This document shows, in pieces, positions 54,843 to 64,000 of a stretch of DNA of 64,000 nucleotides. This DNA comes from Mycobacterium sp. GTDB taxonomy: Bacteria > Actinomycetota > Actinomycetes > Mycobacteriales > Mycobacteriaceae. The stretch lies in contig JAGQTV010000028.1 in the NCBI GenBank assembly GCA_020438845.1, forward strand, positions 1 to 64,000. Direction: 5' to 3'. How positions within the stretch are numbered: the stretch's first letter is position 1; each line of letters begins with the position of its first letter. Below the pieces are notes generated by a model. The model ran no database searches. It saw only the letters and a program-made list of their open reading frames with translations, and was not told the origin of the DNA. A program made the translations under genes and the position numbers.

Positions 54843-55937
54843 GTGAAGATTCGTGCTGCCGCGGCGCTGCGCGCCGTGACCGCACCGCTGACCACGCCAC
54901 TGCTGCCGGACGACTACCTCAAGCTGCTTAACCCGCTGTGGTCGGCGCGCGAACTGCGCGGCCGGATCGTTGAGGTGCGCCGCGAAGCCGAGGACTCCGC
55001 CACCCTGGTGATCAAGACCGGCTGGGGCTGCCATTTCGACCACCAAGCCGGACAGTACATCGGCATCGGCCTGCTCATCGACGGCCGCTGGCGGTGGCGG
55101 TCCTACTCGCTGACCTCCGTTCCCCGGTCGGTGACCAGCGATCGAAACCTGACCATCACGGTCAAGGCGATGCCGGAGGGCTTCGTCTCGGGGCATCTGG
55201 TTGGTGGTGTGGCGCCGGGCACCGTGGTCCGACTGGCCGCCCCACAGGGCAACTTCGTCATGCCCGATCCGCCGCCGCCGTCGGTGCTCTTCATCACCGC
55301 CGGTTCCGGGATCACTCCGGTGCTGTCGATGTTGCGAACCATGGAGCGCCGCAACCAGATCGGTGCCGAGTGCAGCGGCTCCGAACAAAGCGAGATAGTG
55401 CATCTGCACTCCGCGCCGACCACCGAATTCATGTTCGCCGATGAGCTGAAGGCGTTGGGCGCCAGTCATTCCGGATACCGTTTGACAGTTCGGGCCACTC
55501 AGTCCGCGGGTCGTCTGGATATCACCCGACTCGATGCCGTGGTGCCGGATTGGCGGCAACGGGAGACTTGGGTATGCGGTCCGGAAGGCCTGCTCGCCGC
55601 TGCTGAACGGCATTGGACGGCAGAGGGTCTGGCCGACAAGCTGCACGTGGAGCGATTCGCCGCCGCCCGCTCTGGCACCGGCCGCGGCGGTACCGTGAGT
55701 TTTCTCCGTAGCGGCCGCAGCCGCGCCGCCGATGCGGCGACGACGCTGTTGGAGGCTGGCGAAGCGGCCGGAGTGTCCTTGCCCGCCGGATGCCGGATGG
55801 GCATCTGCCACACCTGCATCGTGACACTGGTCGATGGCATTGCCGTGGACCTGAGGACCGGTGCGCGGCACGAGCCGGGCACCAGGGTGCAAACCTGCGT
55901 CTGCGCTGCCGACGGCGATTGCGGATTGGACATCTGA
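54843..55937 (+). CDS. Ferredoxin-type oxidoreductase, electron donor to DesA3 (Rv3230c-like)
   Basis: A 364-residue NADPH-dependent reductase. The FAD/flavodoxin-reductase domain has [12 protein letters not shown] with the FAD-binding Rx[22 protein letters not shown], and the NADPH-binding [17 protein letters not shown] with [13 protein letters not shown]. The C-terminal [2Fe-2S] ferredoxin domain carries four Cys in CRMGICHTC and QTCVC. In M. tuberculosis this protein passes electrons to the stearoyl-CoA desaturase DesA3. The stop overlaps the desA3 start as TGATG. A palindrome lies before the GTG at 54843. Confidence 0.9.
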   Translation: MKIRAAAALRAVTAPLTTPLLPDDYLKLLNPLWSARELRGRIVEVRREAEDSATLVIKTGWGCHFDHQAGQYIGIGLLIDGRWRWRSYSLTSVPRSVTSDRNLTITVKAMPEGFVSGHLVGGVAPGTVVRLAAPQGNFVMPDPPPPSVLFITAGSGITPVLSMLRTMERRNQIGAECSGSEQSEIVHLHSAPTTEFMFADELKALGASHSGYRLTVRATQSAGRLDITRLDAVVPDWRQRETWVCGPEGLLAAAERHWTAEGLADKLHVERFAAARSGTGRGGTVSFLRSGRSRAADAATTLLEAGEAAGVSLPAGCRMGICHTCIVTLVDGIAVDLRTGARHEPGTRVQTCVCAADGDCGLDI

Positions 55938-57175
55938 TGGCGATTTCCGACGTCGAGGCCTTTGCCCATCTCACCGATGCCGACCTGGAAACCCTGCAAG
56001 CCGAACTCGATGCGATTCGCCGCGATGTCGAGGAGTCGTTGGGGGAGCGCGATGCCCGCTATATCCACCGGGTGATCGCATTCCAGCGTGGGCTCGATTT
56101 GACGGCCCGCCTGCTGCTGGCCTTCGGTTCGAAGCGGTGGGCCTGGTGGGGCGGTGTGGCCGGCCTGGCACTGGCGAAGATCGTCGAGAACATGGAGGTC
56201 GGCCACAACGTTCTCCATGGCCAGTGGGACTGGATGAACGACCCGGAGATCCATTCCTCGACGTGGGAGTGGGATATGGCCGGTGCGGCCAAGCACTGGC
56301 GCATCACGCACAATTTCTCCCACCACAAGTACACCAACATCCTGGACATGGACGACGACGTGGGCTACGGCTTGCTGCGCGTGACCCGCGACCAGCCCTG
56401 GCGGCTGCGGAATCTGCTCAACCCGGCCTTCAATGTTCTCCTGGCGGTCGGCTTCGAGTGGGGTATCGCCTTGCAACATTTGGAGCTTCGCAAGATCATG
56501 CGTGCCGAGACCCGGGCGGCGACGCTGGTGCGCCTGCGGGAGCTGTCGGTGAAGTCGGGCCGGCAGATCGTCAAGGACTATGTGGCCTACCCGGCGCTGA
56601 CCTCGGTGTCGCCCTGGGCGACGTTCGCCTCGACGGTGGGTGCGAATGCGGCGGCGAACGTGATCCGCAACCTCTGGACCAACGCGGTGATCTTCTGCGG
56701 CCACTTCCCCGATGGCGCCGAGAAGTTCACCACCACGGACATGGTGGGGGAGAGCAGGGGCCAGTGGTACCTACGCCAGATGCTGGGCAGCGCCAACATC
56801 GACGCGGGGCCCACGCTGGGATTCCTCACCGGCAATTTGTCCTACCAGATCGAGCATCACCTCTACCCGGACCTGCCCAGTTCCCGCTTGGCGGAGATCT
56901 CGGTCCGGGTGCGTGGGGTCTGCGACAAATACGACCTGCCCTATACCAGCGGGCCGTTCTTGGTGCAGTACGGCAAGTCCTGGCGGACCATCGCGAAACT
57001 CGCTTTGCCGCAACGGTTCCTGCGTGACACCGTCGACGACGCCCCGGAGACGCGCAGCGAGCGCATGTTCGACGTGCTGCCCGCCGGCCACCGCAACCGC
57101 GGACTCAAGACGGCACTGGCGGCTGTCAGGCGCATCCGCCGTGCCCAACCGGCGATGAATCAGTCCGGAATGTAG
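55937..57175 (+). CDS. desA3: Stearoyl-CoA delta-9 desaturase
   Basis: A 412-residue membrane fatty acid desaturase making oleoyl-CoA. The three His boxes are GHNVLHG (about 94-100), THNFSHHKYTN (about 128-138) and QIEHHLYPDLP (about 320-330), which bind the di-iron centre. Helices flank the first and second boxes (WWGGVAGLALAKIVE; LLNPAFNVLLAVGFEW). It starts [10 protein letters not shown] at 55937, overlapping the reductase stop. A longer upstream frame lies inside the reductase gene. The 3' end overlaps the convergent aldo/keto reductase by 16 nt. Confidence 0.94.
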   Translation: MAISDVEAFAHLTDADLETLQAELDAIRRDVEESLGERDARYIHRVIAFQRGLDLTARLLLAFGSKRWAWWGGVAGLALAKIVENMEVGHNVLHGQWDWMNDPEIHSSTWEWDMAGAAKHWRITHNFSHHKYTNILDMDDDVGYGLLRVTRDQPWRLRNLLNPAFNVLLAVGFEWGIALQHLELRKIMRAETRAATLVRLRELSVKSGRQIVKDYVAYPALTSVSPWATFASTVGANAAANVIRNLWTNAVIFCGHFPDGAEKFTTTDMVGESRGQWYLRQMLGSANIDAGPTLGFLTGNLSYQIEHHLYPDLPSSRLAEISVRVRGVCDKYDLPYTSGPFLVQYGKSWRTIAKLALPQRFLRDTVDDAPETRSERMFDVLPAGHRNRGLKTALAAVRRIRRAQPAMNQSGM

Positions 57176-58020
57176 GCGAACGTATCGGGGTTGGGTCCCC
57201 GGCGCCCGGCCTCCCCGCGGTCCAGGGCGGTAAGCGCCTCGATCTCCTCATCGTTGATCTCGAAGTCGAAGATCTCGAAGTTGTCCTTCATCCGTTGCGG
57301 GTTGCTGGATTTCGGGAAGACGATGTCGCCGCGTTCGATGTGCCACCGCAACACCACCTGGGCCGGATGTACGCCGGCGGCCTTGGCGATCCGGATCACC
57401 ACCGGGTCTCCGAGGACCTGGCCCTGGGCTATGGGCGACCAGCCTTCGGTGGCGATGTTGTGCTCGACGCCGTAGGCCCGCACCGCGTCATTGGTGAAGT
57501 AGGGGTGTACTTCGATCTGGTTGACAGCGGGCGTGGTCTCGGTCTCCCGGGCCAGCTCCTGCAGGTGGTGGATCTGAAAGTTGGACACCCCGATACTGCG
57601 GGCCCGGCCGTCGGCCTTGAACTCCTCCAACGTCTTCCAGGTGGACACGAAGTCCCCGTCGTACAGCGTCGGCAGCGGCCAGTGGATCAGGAACAGGTCG
57701 ACGTAGTCGGTGCCCAGTTCGGCCAACGTGGTGTCGAACGCGCGGCGCGCGTCGTCGGGCCGGTGGTAGCCGTTGTTGAGCTTGCTGGTGATGTACACGT
57801 GCCCGCGATCTAGGCCGGCGTCGCGGATACCCTGCCCGACGCCCTTCTCGTTCTGGTACATCTCGGCGGTGTCGATGTGGCGGTAGCCCACCTCCAGCGC
57901 GGACTGAACGGCGGCGGCGGTGTCATCCGGTGCGATCTGGAAGACCCCGAAGCCCAGCTGCGGGATCCGGTTGCCATCGTTGAGGGTGATCATCGGAACG
58001 TTGCCGACGGTGGTGGTCAT
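57160..58020 (-). CDS. Aldo/keto reductase
   Basis: A 286-residue (alpha/beta)8 NADPH-dependent reductase. The family motifs are LGFGVFQIAPDDTAAAV, YRHIDTAEMYQNEKGVG (catalytic Asp and Tyr), YITSKLNNGYH (Lys), DLFLIHWPLP (His), and the cofactor loops IGVSNFQIHHLQEL and VFPKSSNPQRMKDNFEIFDF. It is close to the mycobacterial AKR group with Rv2971; the substrate is probably a small aldehyde such as methylglyoxal, an inference. AAAGGAG lies 8 nt before ATG 58020. The C-terminus overlaps desA3 tail to tail. Confidence 0.9.
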   Translation of the reverse strand: MTTTVGNVPMITLNDGNRIPQLGFGVFQIAPDDTAAAVQSALEVGYRHIDTAEMYQNEKGVGQGIRDAGLDRGHVYITSKLNNGYHRPDDARRAFDTTLAELGTDYVDLFLIHWPLPTLYDGDFVSTWKTLEEFKADGRARSIGVSNFQIHHLQELARETETTPAVNQIEVHPYFTNDAVRAYGVEHNIATEGWSPIAQGQVLGDPVVIRIAKAAGVHPAQVVLRWHIERGDIVFPKSSNPQRMKDNFEIFDFEINDEEIEALTALDRGEAGRRGPNPDTFAYIPD

Positions 58021-58049
58021 CTCATGCTCCTTTGTTCAGGTCGAGTCTG

Positions 58050-59042
58050 TCAGTAGCCGGTGCCGTCCGCGAGAGCGGCCAGTAATCGCCGAGCCGCCAT
58101 GACCCGGCGCTCCTGGGGCCCGCTGAGGGTGTCCAGCGCGCACTCCGGGTCGGCCGGCGGCCCCATGTGGCCGCAGCCCCGGGGGCAGTCGGCGATCTTC
58201 TCGCCCAGGTCCGAGAAGGCCAGCAGCACGTCGTCCGGGCGGATGTGGGCGAGTCCGAAGGATCGGATGCCGGGGGTGTCGATCACCCACCCGCCGTGCG
58301 GTAGCGGCAGGGCTACCGACTGGGTGGAGGTGTGCCGGCCCTTGCCGACGCCGGACACCGCGCCGATTGCCCGATCAGCTTGCGGGACAAGACGATTCAC
58401 CAATGTCGATTTGCCCACCCCGGAGTGGCCGAGTAGCACCGTGATACGGCCGGCCAGCCGCGACTCGACCAGTTCGAGCGACTCGCCACGCCCGGCGGTG
58501 ACCACCGTGAGGTCCAGATCGGCGAACTGCTCGGCGAACGGTTCGGCCGGGGCCAGATCGGTCTTGGTCAGGCACAGAATAGGTACGACGCCGCCGACAT
58601 AGGCGGCGATCAGGGCGCGGTCCACCAGACCGGTGCGCGGCGGCGGGTCGGCGAGGGCGACCACCACCATCATCTGGTCCGCATTGGCAACCACCACCCG
58701 TTCGGTCGGGTCGGTGTCGTCGGCGGTGCGGCGCAACACCGTTCGGCGGTCGCCGCGGCGCACGATTCGTGCCAGGGTGTCCGGGCGTCCGGACAGGTCG
58801 CCCACTACGTCCACCTCATCACCGACGACGATGGGCGTGCGGCCCAACTCGCGGGCCCGCATCGCCGTCACCAACCGGTGCGGGTCGCCGTCCAGAACGC
58901 ATCCCCACCGGCCGCGGTCCACGGTCACCACCATGGCCTGCTCGGCGTCGGCGTGTTCGGGTCGGGTCTTGGTGCGGGGCCGCGAGCCCCGGCCAGACCG
59001 GATTCGGACGTCGGACTCGTCGTAGTCGTGCCGGCTGCTCAA
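58050..59042 (-). CDS. rsgA: Ribosome small subunit-dependent GTPase RsgA
   Basis: A 330-residue circularly permuted GTPase that helps 30S subunit maturation. An N-terminal OB-fold ([30 protein letters not shown]-like) comes first. The G motifs then run in permuted order: G4 [10 protein letters not shown]1 [15 protein letters not shown]2 GRHTST and G3 VIDTPGI. The C-terminal zinc domain is [16 protein letters not shown]. The TTG at 59042, overlapping the aroA stop as TTGA, was chosen because it gives the 330-residue length of the M. tuberculosis homologue. A GTG at 59060 is an alternative. Confidence 0.92.
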   Translation of the reverse strand: MSSRHDYDESDVRIRSGRGSRPRTKTRPEHADAEQAMVVTVDRGRWGCVLDGDPHRLVTAMRARELGRTPIVVGDEVDVVGDLSGRPDTLARIVRRGDRRTVLRRTADDTDPTERVVVANADQMMVVVALADPPPRTGLVDRALIAAYVGGVVPILCLTKTDLAPAEPFAEQFADLDLTVVTAGRGESLELVESRLAGRITVLLGHSGVGKSTLVNRLVPQADRAIGAVSGVGKGRHTSTQSVALPLPHGGWVIDTPGIRSFGLAHIRPDDVLLAFSDLGEKIADCPRGCGHMGPPADPECALDTLSGPQERRVMAARRLLAALADGTGY

Positions 59043-60334
59043 GCGAGCATCGCCGCCCACAGCGCCGGGAAATCCGGCAGCGTCTTGGCGGTGGTCGCGA
59101 TGTCCTCGACCTGCACGCCGGGCACCCGGAGGCCGATGATGGCCCCGGCCGTCGCCATCCGATGGTCGGCGTAGGAATGCCAGATTCCCCCGTGCAGTGG
59201 GCGGGCGGTGATCACCAGGGCGTCGGGCTCTTCGGCGCAGTCGCCGCCAAGACCGTTGATCTCGGCGCTCAACGCGGCCAAGCGGTCGGTCTCGTGGCCG
59301 CGCAGATGGGCGATTCCGGTGAGCCGGGACACCGAGCCGGGCTCGGCCAGTGCCGCTAGTGCCGCCATCGACGGGGTGAGCTCGCCAACCTCGTTGAGGT
59401 CCATGTCGAAGCCCGCGTACCCGAGCGGCCCCGTCACCGACAATCCTGAATCCTCATGGGTGACAGTGCAGTTCAGTAAGCGCAGGATAGCCAGAATGAT
59501 CGGTGCCGGTTGCACGCTGATGGTCGGCCAGGCGGTGATGCGCACGGTTCCGCCGGTGACGGCGGCGGCGGCGGCGAACGGTACCGCATTCGACAGATCC
59601 GGTTCGATGTGCCAATGCCGGGCCTGGATCCGCCCGGGATCCACCCGCCACCGATTCATGATCGTGCCGTCGACCTCGACGCCCGCTTCGGAGAGCATCG
59701 CCGACGTCATCGCGATGTGCGGAGCCGACGGCAGGGACGTGCCGGTGTGCACCAGGGTCAGCCCCTCGGTGAATGCCGCCCCGGACAGCAGCAGTCCGGA
59801 GACGAACTGGGACGACGCCGAGGCGTCGATGTGCACCATGCCGCCGGCGACGGCGCCGTGTCCGCGGACGTCGAAGGGCATTCCGTCACCGTCGATGTCG
59901 ACGCCGAGTGCCCGCAGCCCGTCGAGCAGGGGGGTGATCGGCCGGGAGCGGGCCTGCTGATCACCGTCGAAACGCACCTCCGAATCCCCCAGCGCGGCCA
60001 ACGGGGGGACGAAGCGCAGCACCGTGCCGGCCAGGCCGCAGTCGATGTGGGCCCGCGCTGCGGGGTGCAGGGTGCCGCTGACACCGAGTTCGGTGCCGTC
60101 CCCGTCGACGGTCAAGCCCAGGGTCTGCAGCGCGCCGATCATCAAATCGGTGTCCCGGCTGCGCAGCGCACCGCTGATCTGCGATGACCCGGAACCCTGT
60201 GCGGTCGCCAGCGCGGCCAGGATCAGGGCGCGGTTGGTCATCGACTTCGACCCCGGCACGGTCACGGTCGCGTTGACCGGTGTCGCCGCCTGCGGGGCCG
60301 ACCAGAGTGCTGGGGTGAAGCTCACGGCCACCAT
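59039..60334 (-). CDS. aroA: 3-phosphoshikimate 1-carboxyvinyltransferase (EPSP synthase)
   Basis: A 431-residue shikimate pathway enzyme that joins PEP to shikimate-3-phosphate. The N-terminal substrate loop is [18 protein letters not shown], followed by [31 protein letters not shown] and [20 protein letters not shown]. The second domain has [51 protein letters not shown] and [20 protein letters not shown] (catalytic Asp/Glu and Arg). ATG 60334 is used; a GTG at 60325 is also possible. It is coupled to rsgA and separated from the divergent SRAP gene by only 16 nt. Confidence 0.95.
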   Translation of the reverse strand: MVAVSFTPALWSAPQAATPVNATVTVPGSKSMTNRALILAALATAQGSGSSQISGALRSRDTDLMIGALQTLGLTVDGDGTELGVSGTLHPAARAHIDCGLAGTVLRFVPPLAALGDSEVRFDGDQQARSRPITPLLDGLRALGVDIDGDGMPFDVRGHGAVAGGMVHIDASASSQFVSGLLLSGAAFTEGLTLVHTGTSLPSAPHIAMTSAMLSEAGVEVDGTIMNRWRVDPGRIQARHWHIEPDLSNAVPFAAAAAVTGGTVRITAWPTISVQPAPIILAILRLLNCTVTHEDSGLSVTGPLGYAGFDMDLNEVGELTPSMAALAALAEPGSVSRLTGIAHLRGHETDRLAALSAEINGLGGDCAEEPDALVITARPLHGGIWHSYADHRMATAGAIIGLRVPGVQVEDIATTAKTLPDFPALWAAMLA

Positions 60335-60350
60335 CCTGCACCATTAAAGG

Positions 60351-61118
60351 GTGTGCGGGAGGTTTGCGGTCACCACGGATCCGGCCCGATTGGCCGAGCA
60401 GCTCGACGCCGTCGACGAAACCGGAGTGGACTTCGCGCCGAACTACAACATCGCCCCCACCACCGCGATCGCAGCCGTAATAGCCACCCCGGGCGATGCC
60501 CACGAAGACGCCCCCAGCGAGGAGCGACGCATCCGGCTGATGCGGTGGGGCCTGCTGCCGGCATGGGTCAAGGCCGACTCCGCCGGCAAGCCGGTGCAGA
60601 AGGCACAACTGATCAACGCCCGTGCCGAAACCGTCACCACCTCACCGGCCTACCGATCGGCCGCCGAGCACAAGCGCTGCCTGATCCCGATGGACGGCTA
60701 TTACGAGTGGAAGCGCCCTGCCGGGGACCCGCTGACTGGTAGCCCAAAGCGGGGTGGCAAGACGCCGTATTTCTTCTTCCGCCCCGATCACCGTCCGCTG
60801 CTGGTGGCCGGGCTGTGGTCGGTCTGGCGGCCAGCCAGGGACGCCTCGGGTCTGCTGACGTGCACCGTCATCACCACTGATGCGGTGGGTGCGTTCGCCG
60901 ACGTCCACGACCGGATGCCCTTGGTGCTCGGCGAAGACGACTGGGATCGCTGGCTTGATCCCCAGTGCCCGGCGCCTCGGGACCTGCTGGCGGCCCCACC
61001 CGACGTCGCGGGTATGGCGATGCGGGAGGTTTCCACGCTGGTCAATCGGGTTGCCAATAACGGCCCTGAACTCTTGGAGGCACTCGAGCCGACGATGACG
61101 CCGAGGAACGAGGCGTAG
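60351..61118 (+). CDS. SRAP/YedK (HMCES-type) DNA-protein crosslink protein
   Basis: A 255-residue SOS-response-associated peptidase (SRAP) domain protein, which caps abasic sites in single-stranded DNA by forming a thiazolidine link through Cys2. The mature N-terminus MCGRFAV fixes the start at GTG 60351, because Cys2 must be exposed after Met removal. NYNIAPTTAIAAV, RWGLLPAWVK, INARAETVTTSPAYR, RCLIPMDGYYEWKR and DRMPLVLGEDDWDRWL (with the catalytic Glu/His region) follow. It corresponds to Rv3226c. The 3' end is duplicated downstream in a 57-bp tandem repeat. Confidence 0.92.
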   Translation: MCGRFAVTTDPARLAEQLDAVDETGVDFAPNYNIAPTTAIAAVIATPGDAHEDAPSEERRIRLMRWGLLPAWVKADSAGKPVQKAQLINARAETVTTSPAYRSAAEHKRCLIPMDGYYEWKRPAGDPLTGSPKRGGKTPYFFFRPDHRPLLVAGLWSVWRPARDASGLLTCTVITTDAVGAFADVHDRMPLVLGEDDWDRWLDPQCPAPRDLLAAPPDVAGMAMREVSTLVNRVANNGPELLEALEPTMTPRNEA

Positions 61119-61210
61119 GAGGAGCGAGACGGTTGGGCACTCGAGCCGACGATGACGCCGAGGAACGAGGCGTAGGAGGAGCGAGACGGGGGAGGAGCGA
61201 GACGGTTGGG
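61081..61210. repeat. 57-bp tandem duplication at the SRAP gene 3' end
   Basis: A 57-bp unit at 61081-61137 covers the last 12 codons, the stop and 19 nt beyond. It is repeated from 61138 to about 61190, and a short third piece (GGAGGAGCGAGACGG, 61191-61205) follows. The second copy could encode nothing more than a short tail in frame with nothing upstream. It lies between the SRAP and aldehyde dehydrogenase genes. Confidence 0.85.
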
Positions 61211-61288
61211 GCGCACGCCACCCTTTGTGCTAATTCGGGCAACGCGGACTACCCTCGTAGACACGTGTCAAACGCGAGAGGATCTGCC

Positions 61289-62845
61289 ATGACCGCTGCC
61301 GAACCGAGAACCGACTCCGAGGCCGAAGAGGCGGCTGAAGTCACCGCTATCGAGGTGCGCAACCCGGCCGACGGCCGCATCGTCGGTGCGGTGCCGATCG
61401 ACGGCCCCGAAGAGGTGGCAGCCAAGGCCCGCGAACTTCGATTGTTCCAACCGGAGTGGGAGGCCATCGGCCCGCGCGGGCGCAAGAAGTGGATGATGAA
61501 GTGGCAGGACTGGATTCTCGACAACGCCGAGCACCTCACCGAGGTCCTGATGTCGGAAACCGGCAAAGCGCATTGCGACGCCTGCGTCGAGCCCATCGGA
61601 ATCGCCGACGCCATCAACTACTGGGCAGGCCACGCCGAGGAGTTCCTGACCGATCGTCACCCCACCCCGCACACCCTGCTCTACCGGGTGAAGAAGCTGA
61701 CCACCGTCTACCACCCCTACCCCTTGGTCGGCATCATCGAGCCGTGGAACTTCCCGCTGGCCATGCTCGGCCTCGACGTGGTGCCCGCCCTGGCTGCCGG
61801 TGCGGCCGTTTTGCTGAAGCCCTCTGAGGTGACTCCACTTTCGGCCGTCGAATTCGTCCGCGGCTGGAACGAGGTCGGTGCCCCGCCGGTTCTCGGGCTG
61901 ACCACCGGCTACGGCGACACCGGCAAGGCCGTCATCGACAACTCCGACTACGTGCACTTCACCGGCTCGACGGCCACCGGCCGCAAGGTCGCGGTGGCCT
62001 GCGCCGAGCGGCTGATCCCCTACAGCCTGGAACTCGGCGGCAAGGATCCGGCGATCGTGCTGGCCGACGCCGACATCGACCGGGCGGCCAACGGGATCAC
62101 CTGGGGCGGGCTGTTCAACGCCGGGCAGGTCTGCATCTCGACCGAGCGGGTCTACGTCGAGGCCCCGGTCTACGACGAGTTCGTCGCCAAGCTCACCGAC
62201 AACGTCCGCAAGATCCAGCAGGGCAGCGAGTCCGACTCCGGGTTCGTCTATGACATCGGTGCGATGGCCACCGCAGCCCAGCGCGACATCGTGGACCGCC
62301 ACGTCCGGGAAGCTGCCGAGGCCGGGGCTACGGTGCTCGCCGGCGGCAAGCCGACCGGGAAGGGCACGTTCTTCCAGCCGACGGTGCTGGCCGACGTGAC
62401 GCCGACCATGTCCTGCATCGCCGAGGAGACCTTCGGCCCGACTCTGCCGGTGGTGAAGGTCGCTGACGAGGACGAGGCGATCCGGTTGGCCAACGACTCC
62501 CGCTACGGGTTGTCTGCCACCGTGTGGACCGGCGACGTCCAGCGTGGCGAGCGCATAGCCCGCCGACTGGAGTGCGGCGCGGTGAACATCAACGACGCCA
62601 TGACCAACGTGTTCTGCCCGACGCTGCCGATGGGCGGCTGGAAGGAATCCGGGATCGGCTACCGATCCGGCGGCGCCAACGGTCTGGTGAAGTTCTGCCG
62701 TCAGCAGGCGATCACCGCCCCACGGATTCCGACGAGTAAGTCGGAATTGATGTGGTACTCGTCGTCGAAGAAGCAGGGCCGGATCGCTATGGCAGCCATG
62801 CGGCTGTTCGCCGGGCACGGCAAGCGCCGGTTCGGCCGGAAGTAA
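61289..62845 (+). CDS. Aldehyde dehydrogenase (succinate-semialdehyde dehydrogenase-like)
   Basis: A 518-residue NAD(P)-dependent aldehyde dehydrogenase. IIEPWNFPLAMLGLDVVPAL and KPSEVTPLSAVEF are cofactor-binding, VHFTGSTATGRKV is the NAD loop, LELGGKDPAIVLADADIDRA holds the general-base Glu, and NAGQVCISTERVYV holds the catalytic C282. ETFGPTLPVVKV is the ring Glu motif. An unusual C-terminal tail of about 45 residues is basic (MWYSSSKKQGRIAMAAMRLF). ATG 61289 has GAGAGGA 9 nt upstream; a GTG at 61265 is possible. The aldehyde substrate is not certain. Confidence 0.9.
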   Translation: MTAAEPRTDSEAEEAAEVTAIEVRNPADGRIVGAVPIDGPEEVAAKARELRLFQPEWEAIGPRGRKKWMMKWQDWILDNAEHLTEVLMSETGKAHCDACVEPIGIADAINYWAGHAEEFLTDRHPTPHTLLYRVKKLTTVYHPYPLVGIIEPWNFPLAMLGLDVVPALAAGAAVLLKPSEVTPLSAVEFVRGWNEVGAPPVLGLTTGYGDTGKAVIDNSDYVHFTGSTATGRKVAVACAERLIPYSLELGGKDPAIVLADADIDRAANGITWGGLFNAGQVCISTERVYVEAPVYDEFVAKLTDNVRKIQQGSESDSGFVYDIGAMATAAQRDIVDRHVREAAEAGATVLAGGKPTGKGTFFQPTVLADVTPTMSCIAEETFGPTLPVVKVADEDEAIRLANDSRYGLSATVWTGDVQRGERIARRLECGAVNINDAMTNVFCPTLPMGGWKESGIGYRSGGANGLVKFCRQQAITAPRIPTSKSELMWYSSSKKQGRIAMAAMRLFAGHGKRRFGRK

Positions 62846-62859
62846 AGCCCGGACCGGAC

Positions 62860-63717
62860 TCAGGCCTGGCGGTAGCCGGGCGGGTTCGGGGTGTCCACCC
62901 ACAGGTCGACACCCAGGTCCGAGCCCGGCACGCAGTCATACACCGACAGGTCGGTGACACCGGCTTCCAGCAGGACGTCCTCGCACAGCAGCGACTGCCC
63001 GGTGTAGGAGTGGGCGGGCTGGCTCAGCACGGCATAGGCGGCGTCGGCGTACACCTCGGGCTTGCGTGAGCGTGCCATCGACTCGTCGCCACCGAGCAGG
63101 TTCTGCACCGCCGCGGTGGCGATCATCGTGCGCGGCCACAGTGTGTTCGAGGCTATCCCGGCATCCTTGAGTTCTTCGGCGATGCCCAGGGCGCACAGGC
63201 TCATCCCGTACTTGGCCATCATGTACGGCGCGGGCCGCAGCCACTTGGGCTCCAATCGGATCGGCGGGGACAGGGTGAGGATGTGCGGGTTCTCCCGGCC
63301 CTTCATGTGCGGGATACAGGCCTGTGACACCGCGTAGGTGCCGCGCACCTCGATACCGTTCATCAGGTCGAAGCGCTTCAGCGGCACCTGCTCGATGGAG
63401 CCCAGGTTGATTGCCGAGGCGTTGTTGACGCACATGTCGATGGCGCCGAACTGCTCGACGGTCCGGGCCACCGCGGCGGCCACCGAGTCGCCGTCGCGAA
63501 CGTCGCCGACGATCGGCAGGGCGTGGCCGCCGACCTCCTCGATCTCCTTGGCCGCGGTGTAGATGGTGCCCGGCAGTTTCGGGTGCGGCTCGGTGGTTTT
63601 GGCCACCAGAGCGACGTTTGCGCCGTCAGCGGCGATCCGCTTGGCGATCGCCAGGCCGATACCGCGACTCGCGCCGGAGATGAACATGGTCTTGCCGGAG
63701 AACCCATTCGCTGCCAT
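62860..63717 (-). CDS. Short-chain dehydrogenase/reductase (Rv3224-like)
   Basis: A 285-residue SDR close to the HSDL2/Rv3224 group. The cofactor motif is [18 protein letters not shown] (TGxxxGxG type), followed by [20 protein letters not shown], a loop characteristic of this group, [11 protein letters not shown] and [21 protein letters not shown] with the catalytic Yxxx[21 protein letters not shown] follows. The substrate is unknown and may be an acyl or keto lipid. ATG 63717 is the start, 48 nt from the divergent sigH start at 63766. In M. tuberculosis Rv3224 is likewise next to sigH (Rv3223c), so it may respond to oxidative stress. Confidence 0.9.
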   Translation of the reverse strand: MAANGFSGKTMFISGASRGIGLAIAKRIAADGANVALVAKTTEPHPKLPGTIYTAAKEIEEVGGHALPIVGDVRDGDSVAAAVARTVEQFGAIDMCVNNASAINLGSIEQVPLKRFDLMNGIEVRGTYAVSQACIPHMKGRENPHILTLSPPIRLEPKWLRPAPYMMAKYGMSLCALGIAEELKDAGIASNTLWPRTMIATAAVQNLLGGDESMARSRKPEVYADAAYAVLSQPAHSYTGQSLLCEDVLLEAGVTDLSVYDCVPGSDLGVDLWVDTPNPPGYRQA

Positions 63718-63765
63718 GCGGTACAGCCTATGTCCGTCATCGGCCGGGCCGTAGGATCGGATCCC

Positions 63766-64000
63766 ATGACGCCGCCGAAAACCGACGTCGCAGCCGAACC
63801 CGAAGAAACCGACGCTGAACTGACAGCGCGATTCGAGCGGGACGCCATCCCGCTGATGGACCAGCTCTACGGCGCCGCGCTGCGAATGACCCGTAATCCC
63901 GCCGATGCCGAGGACCTGGTGCAGGAAACCATGGTCAAGGCCTACGCGGCGTTCCGGTCGTTCCGGGCGGGCACCAATCTGAAGGCCTGGCTGTACCGCA
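63766..64000 (+). CDS. sigH: ECF sigma factor SigH, 5' part
   Basis: The first 78 codons of SigH, cut by the window edge. The visible part is the variable N-terminus ([14 protein letters not shown]) then [20 protein letters not shown] and [20 protein letters not shown] with [20 protein letters not shown], which is sigma-70 region 2 (core binding and -10 recognition). It is nearly identical to M. tuberculosis SigH, the master of the thiol-oxidative and heat stress response. ATG 63766 is used; an earlier start cannot be excluded. The redox anti-sigma factor RshA is expected just beyond the window. Confidence 0.93.
   Translation, partial: MTPPKTDVAAEPEETDAELTARFERDAIPLMDQLYGAALRMTRNPADAEDLVQETMVKAYAAFRSFRAGTNLKAWLYR

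Noticed and set aside
63718-63765. A SigH autoregulatory promoter before sigH
   Set aside because: No convincing GGAA/GTT pair could be placed in the 48-nt gap; the promoter may lie inside the SDR gene.

Overview
The window is a piece of a mycobacterial chromosome (family Mycobacteriaceae). It carries mtrA-mtrB-lpqB, whiB2, fbiA/fbiB, accD5/accE5, desA3 with its reductase, a rmlD-wbbL-mannose-1-phosphate guanylyltransferase cluster and a PGRS-type Gly/Asn-rich giant protein. Gene order follows the stretch known in M. tuberculosis as roughly Rv3284 down to Rv3223c (sufE-like, sseA, maf, accE5, accD5 ... aroA, sigH), with insertions, losses and one moved gene (birA). The PGRS protein suggests a slow grower or a relative of the M. 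terrae group, but the species cannot be fixed from this sequence.

Layout. 1-500: start of an unidentified minus-strand gene next to a decayed HNH/DUF222 fragment. 527-4452 (minus): acyl-CoA carboxylase cluster accD5-accE5-maf-sseA-sufE-like. 4470-9465: PH-domain membrane protein, GtrA protein, purK-purE, fadE25, birA. 9525-12191: secreted hemophore-like protein, TIGR03089 protein, LCP cell-wall ligase. 12277-15204: rmlD-wbbL-GDP-mannose pyrophosphorylase operon. 15186-18105 (minus): fbiA-fbiB-Nudix operon for coenzyme F420. 18441-23606: whiB2, two conserved proteins, then pmmA-SIS protein-manA, so mannose activation sits next to rhamnose and arabinogalactan-linker synthesis. 23631-28853: CDF transporter, amino acid permease, TetR regulator, sahH, tmk. 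28882-33078: mtrA-mtrB-lpqB.

33079-42170 is an accessory island between lpqB and comF. It holds two small secreted proteins, a SABATH-type carboxyl methyltransferase divergent from a cupin, and a 2118-residue secreted PGRS protein with a seven-blade YVTN-type beta-propeller inserted in it. 42224-46676 returns to the core (comF, hpf, secA1). 46678-51929 holds an Rv3235-family protein, a membrane EEP phosphatase, a decayed polysaccharide locus (glycosyltransferase and membrane-protein pseudogenes), an intact flippase and a GH16 glucanase. 51972-57175: WS/DGAT-like acyltransferase, ppk2, DUF6912, and the reductase-desA3 operon. 57160-64000: aldo/keto reductase, aroA-rsgA, SRAP (YedK), aldehyde dehydrogenase, SDR and the 5' part of sigH.

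Two patterns cut across the genes. Short tandem duplications repeatedly sit at gene ends or starts (fbiA, tmk, hpf, the SRAP gene, upstream of whiB2, upstream of the small secreted gene). Many genes have a TANNNT -10 box only 6-9 nt before the start codon, which points to leaderless mRNAs. No tRNA, rRNA, intact insertion sequence or CRISPR array was seen.
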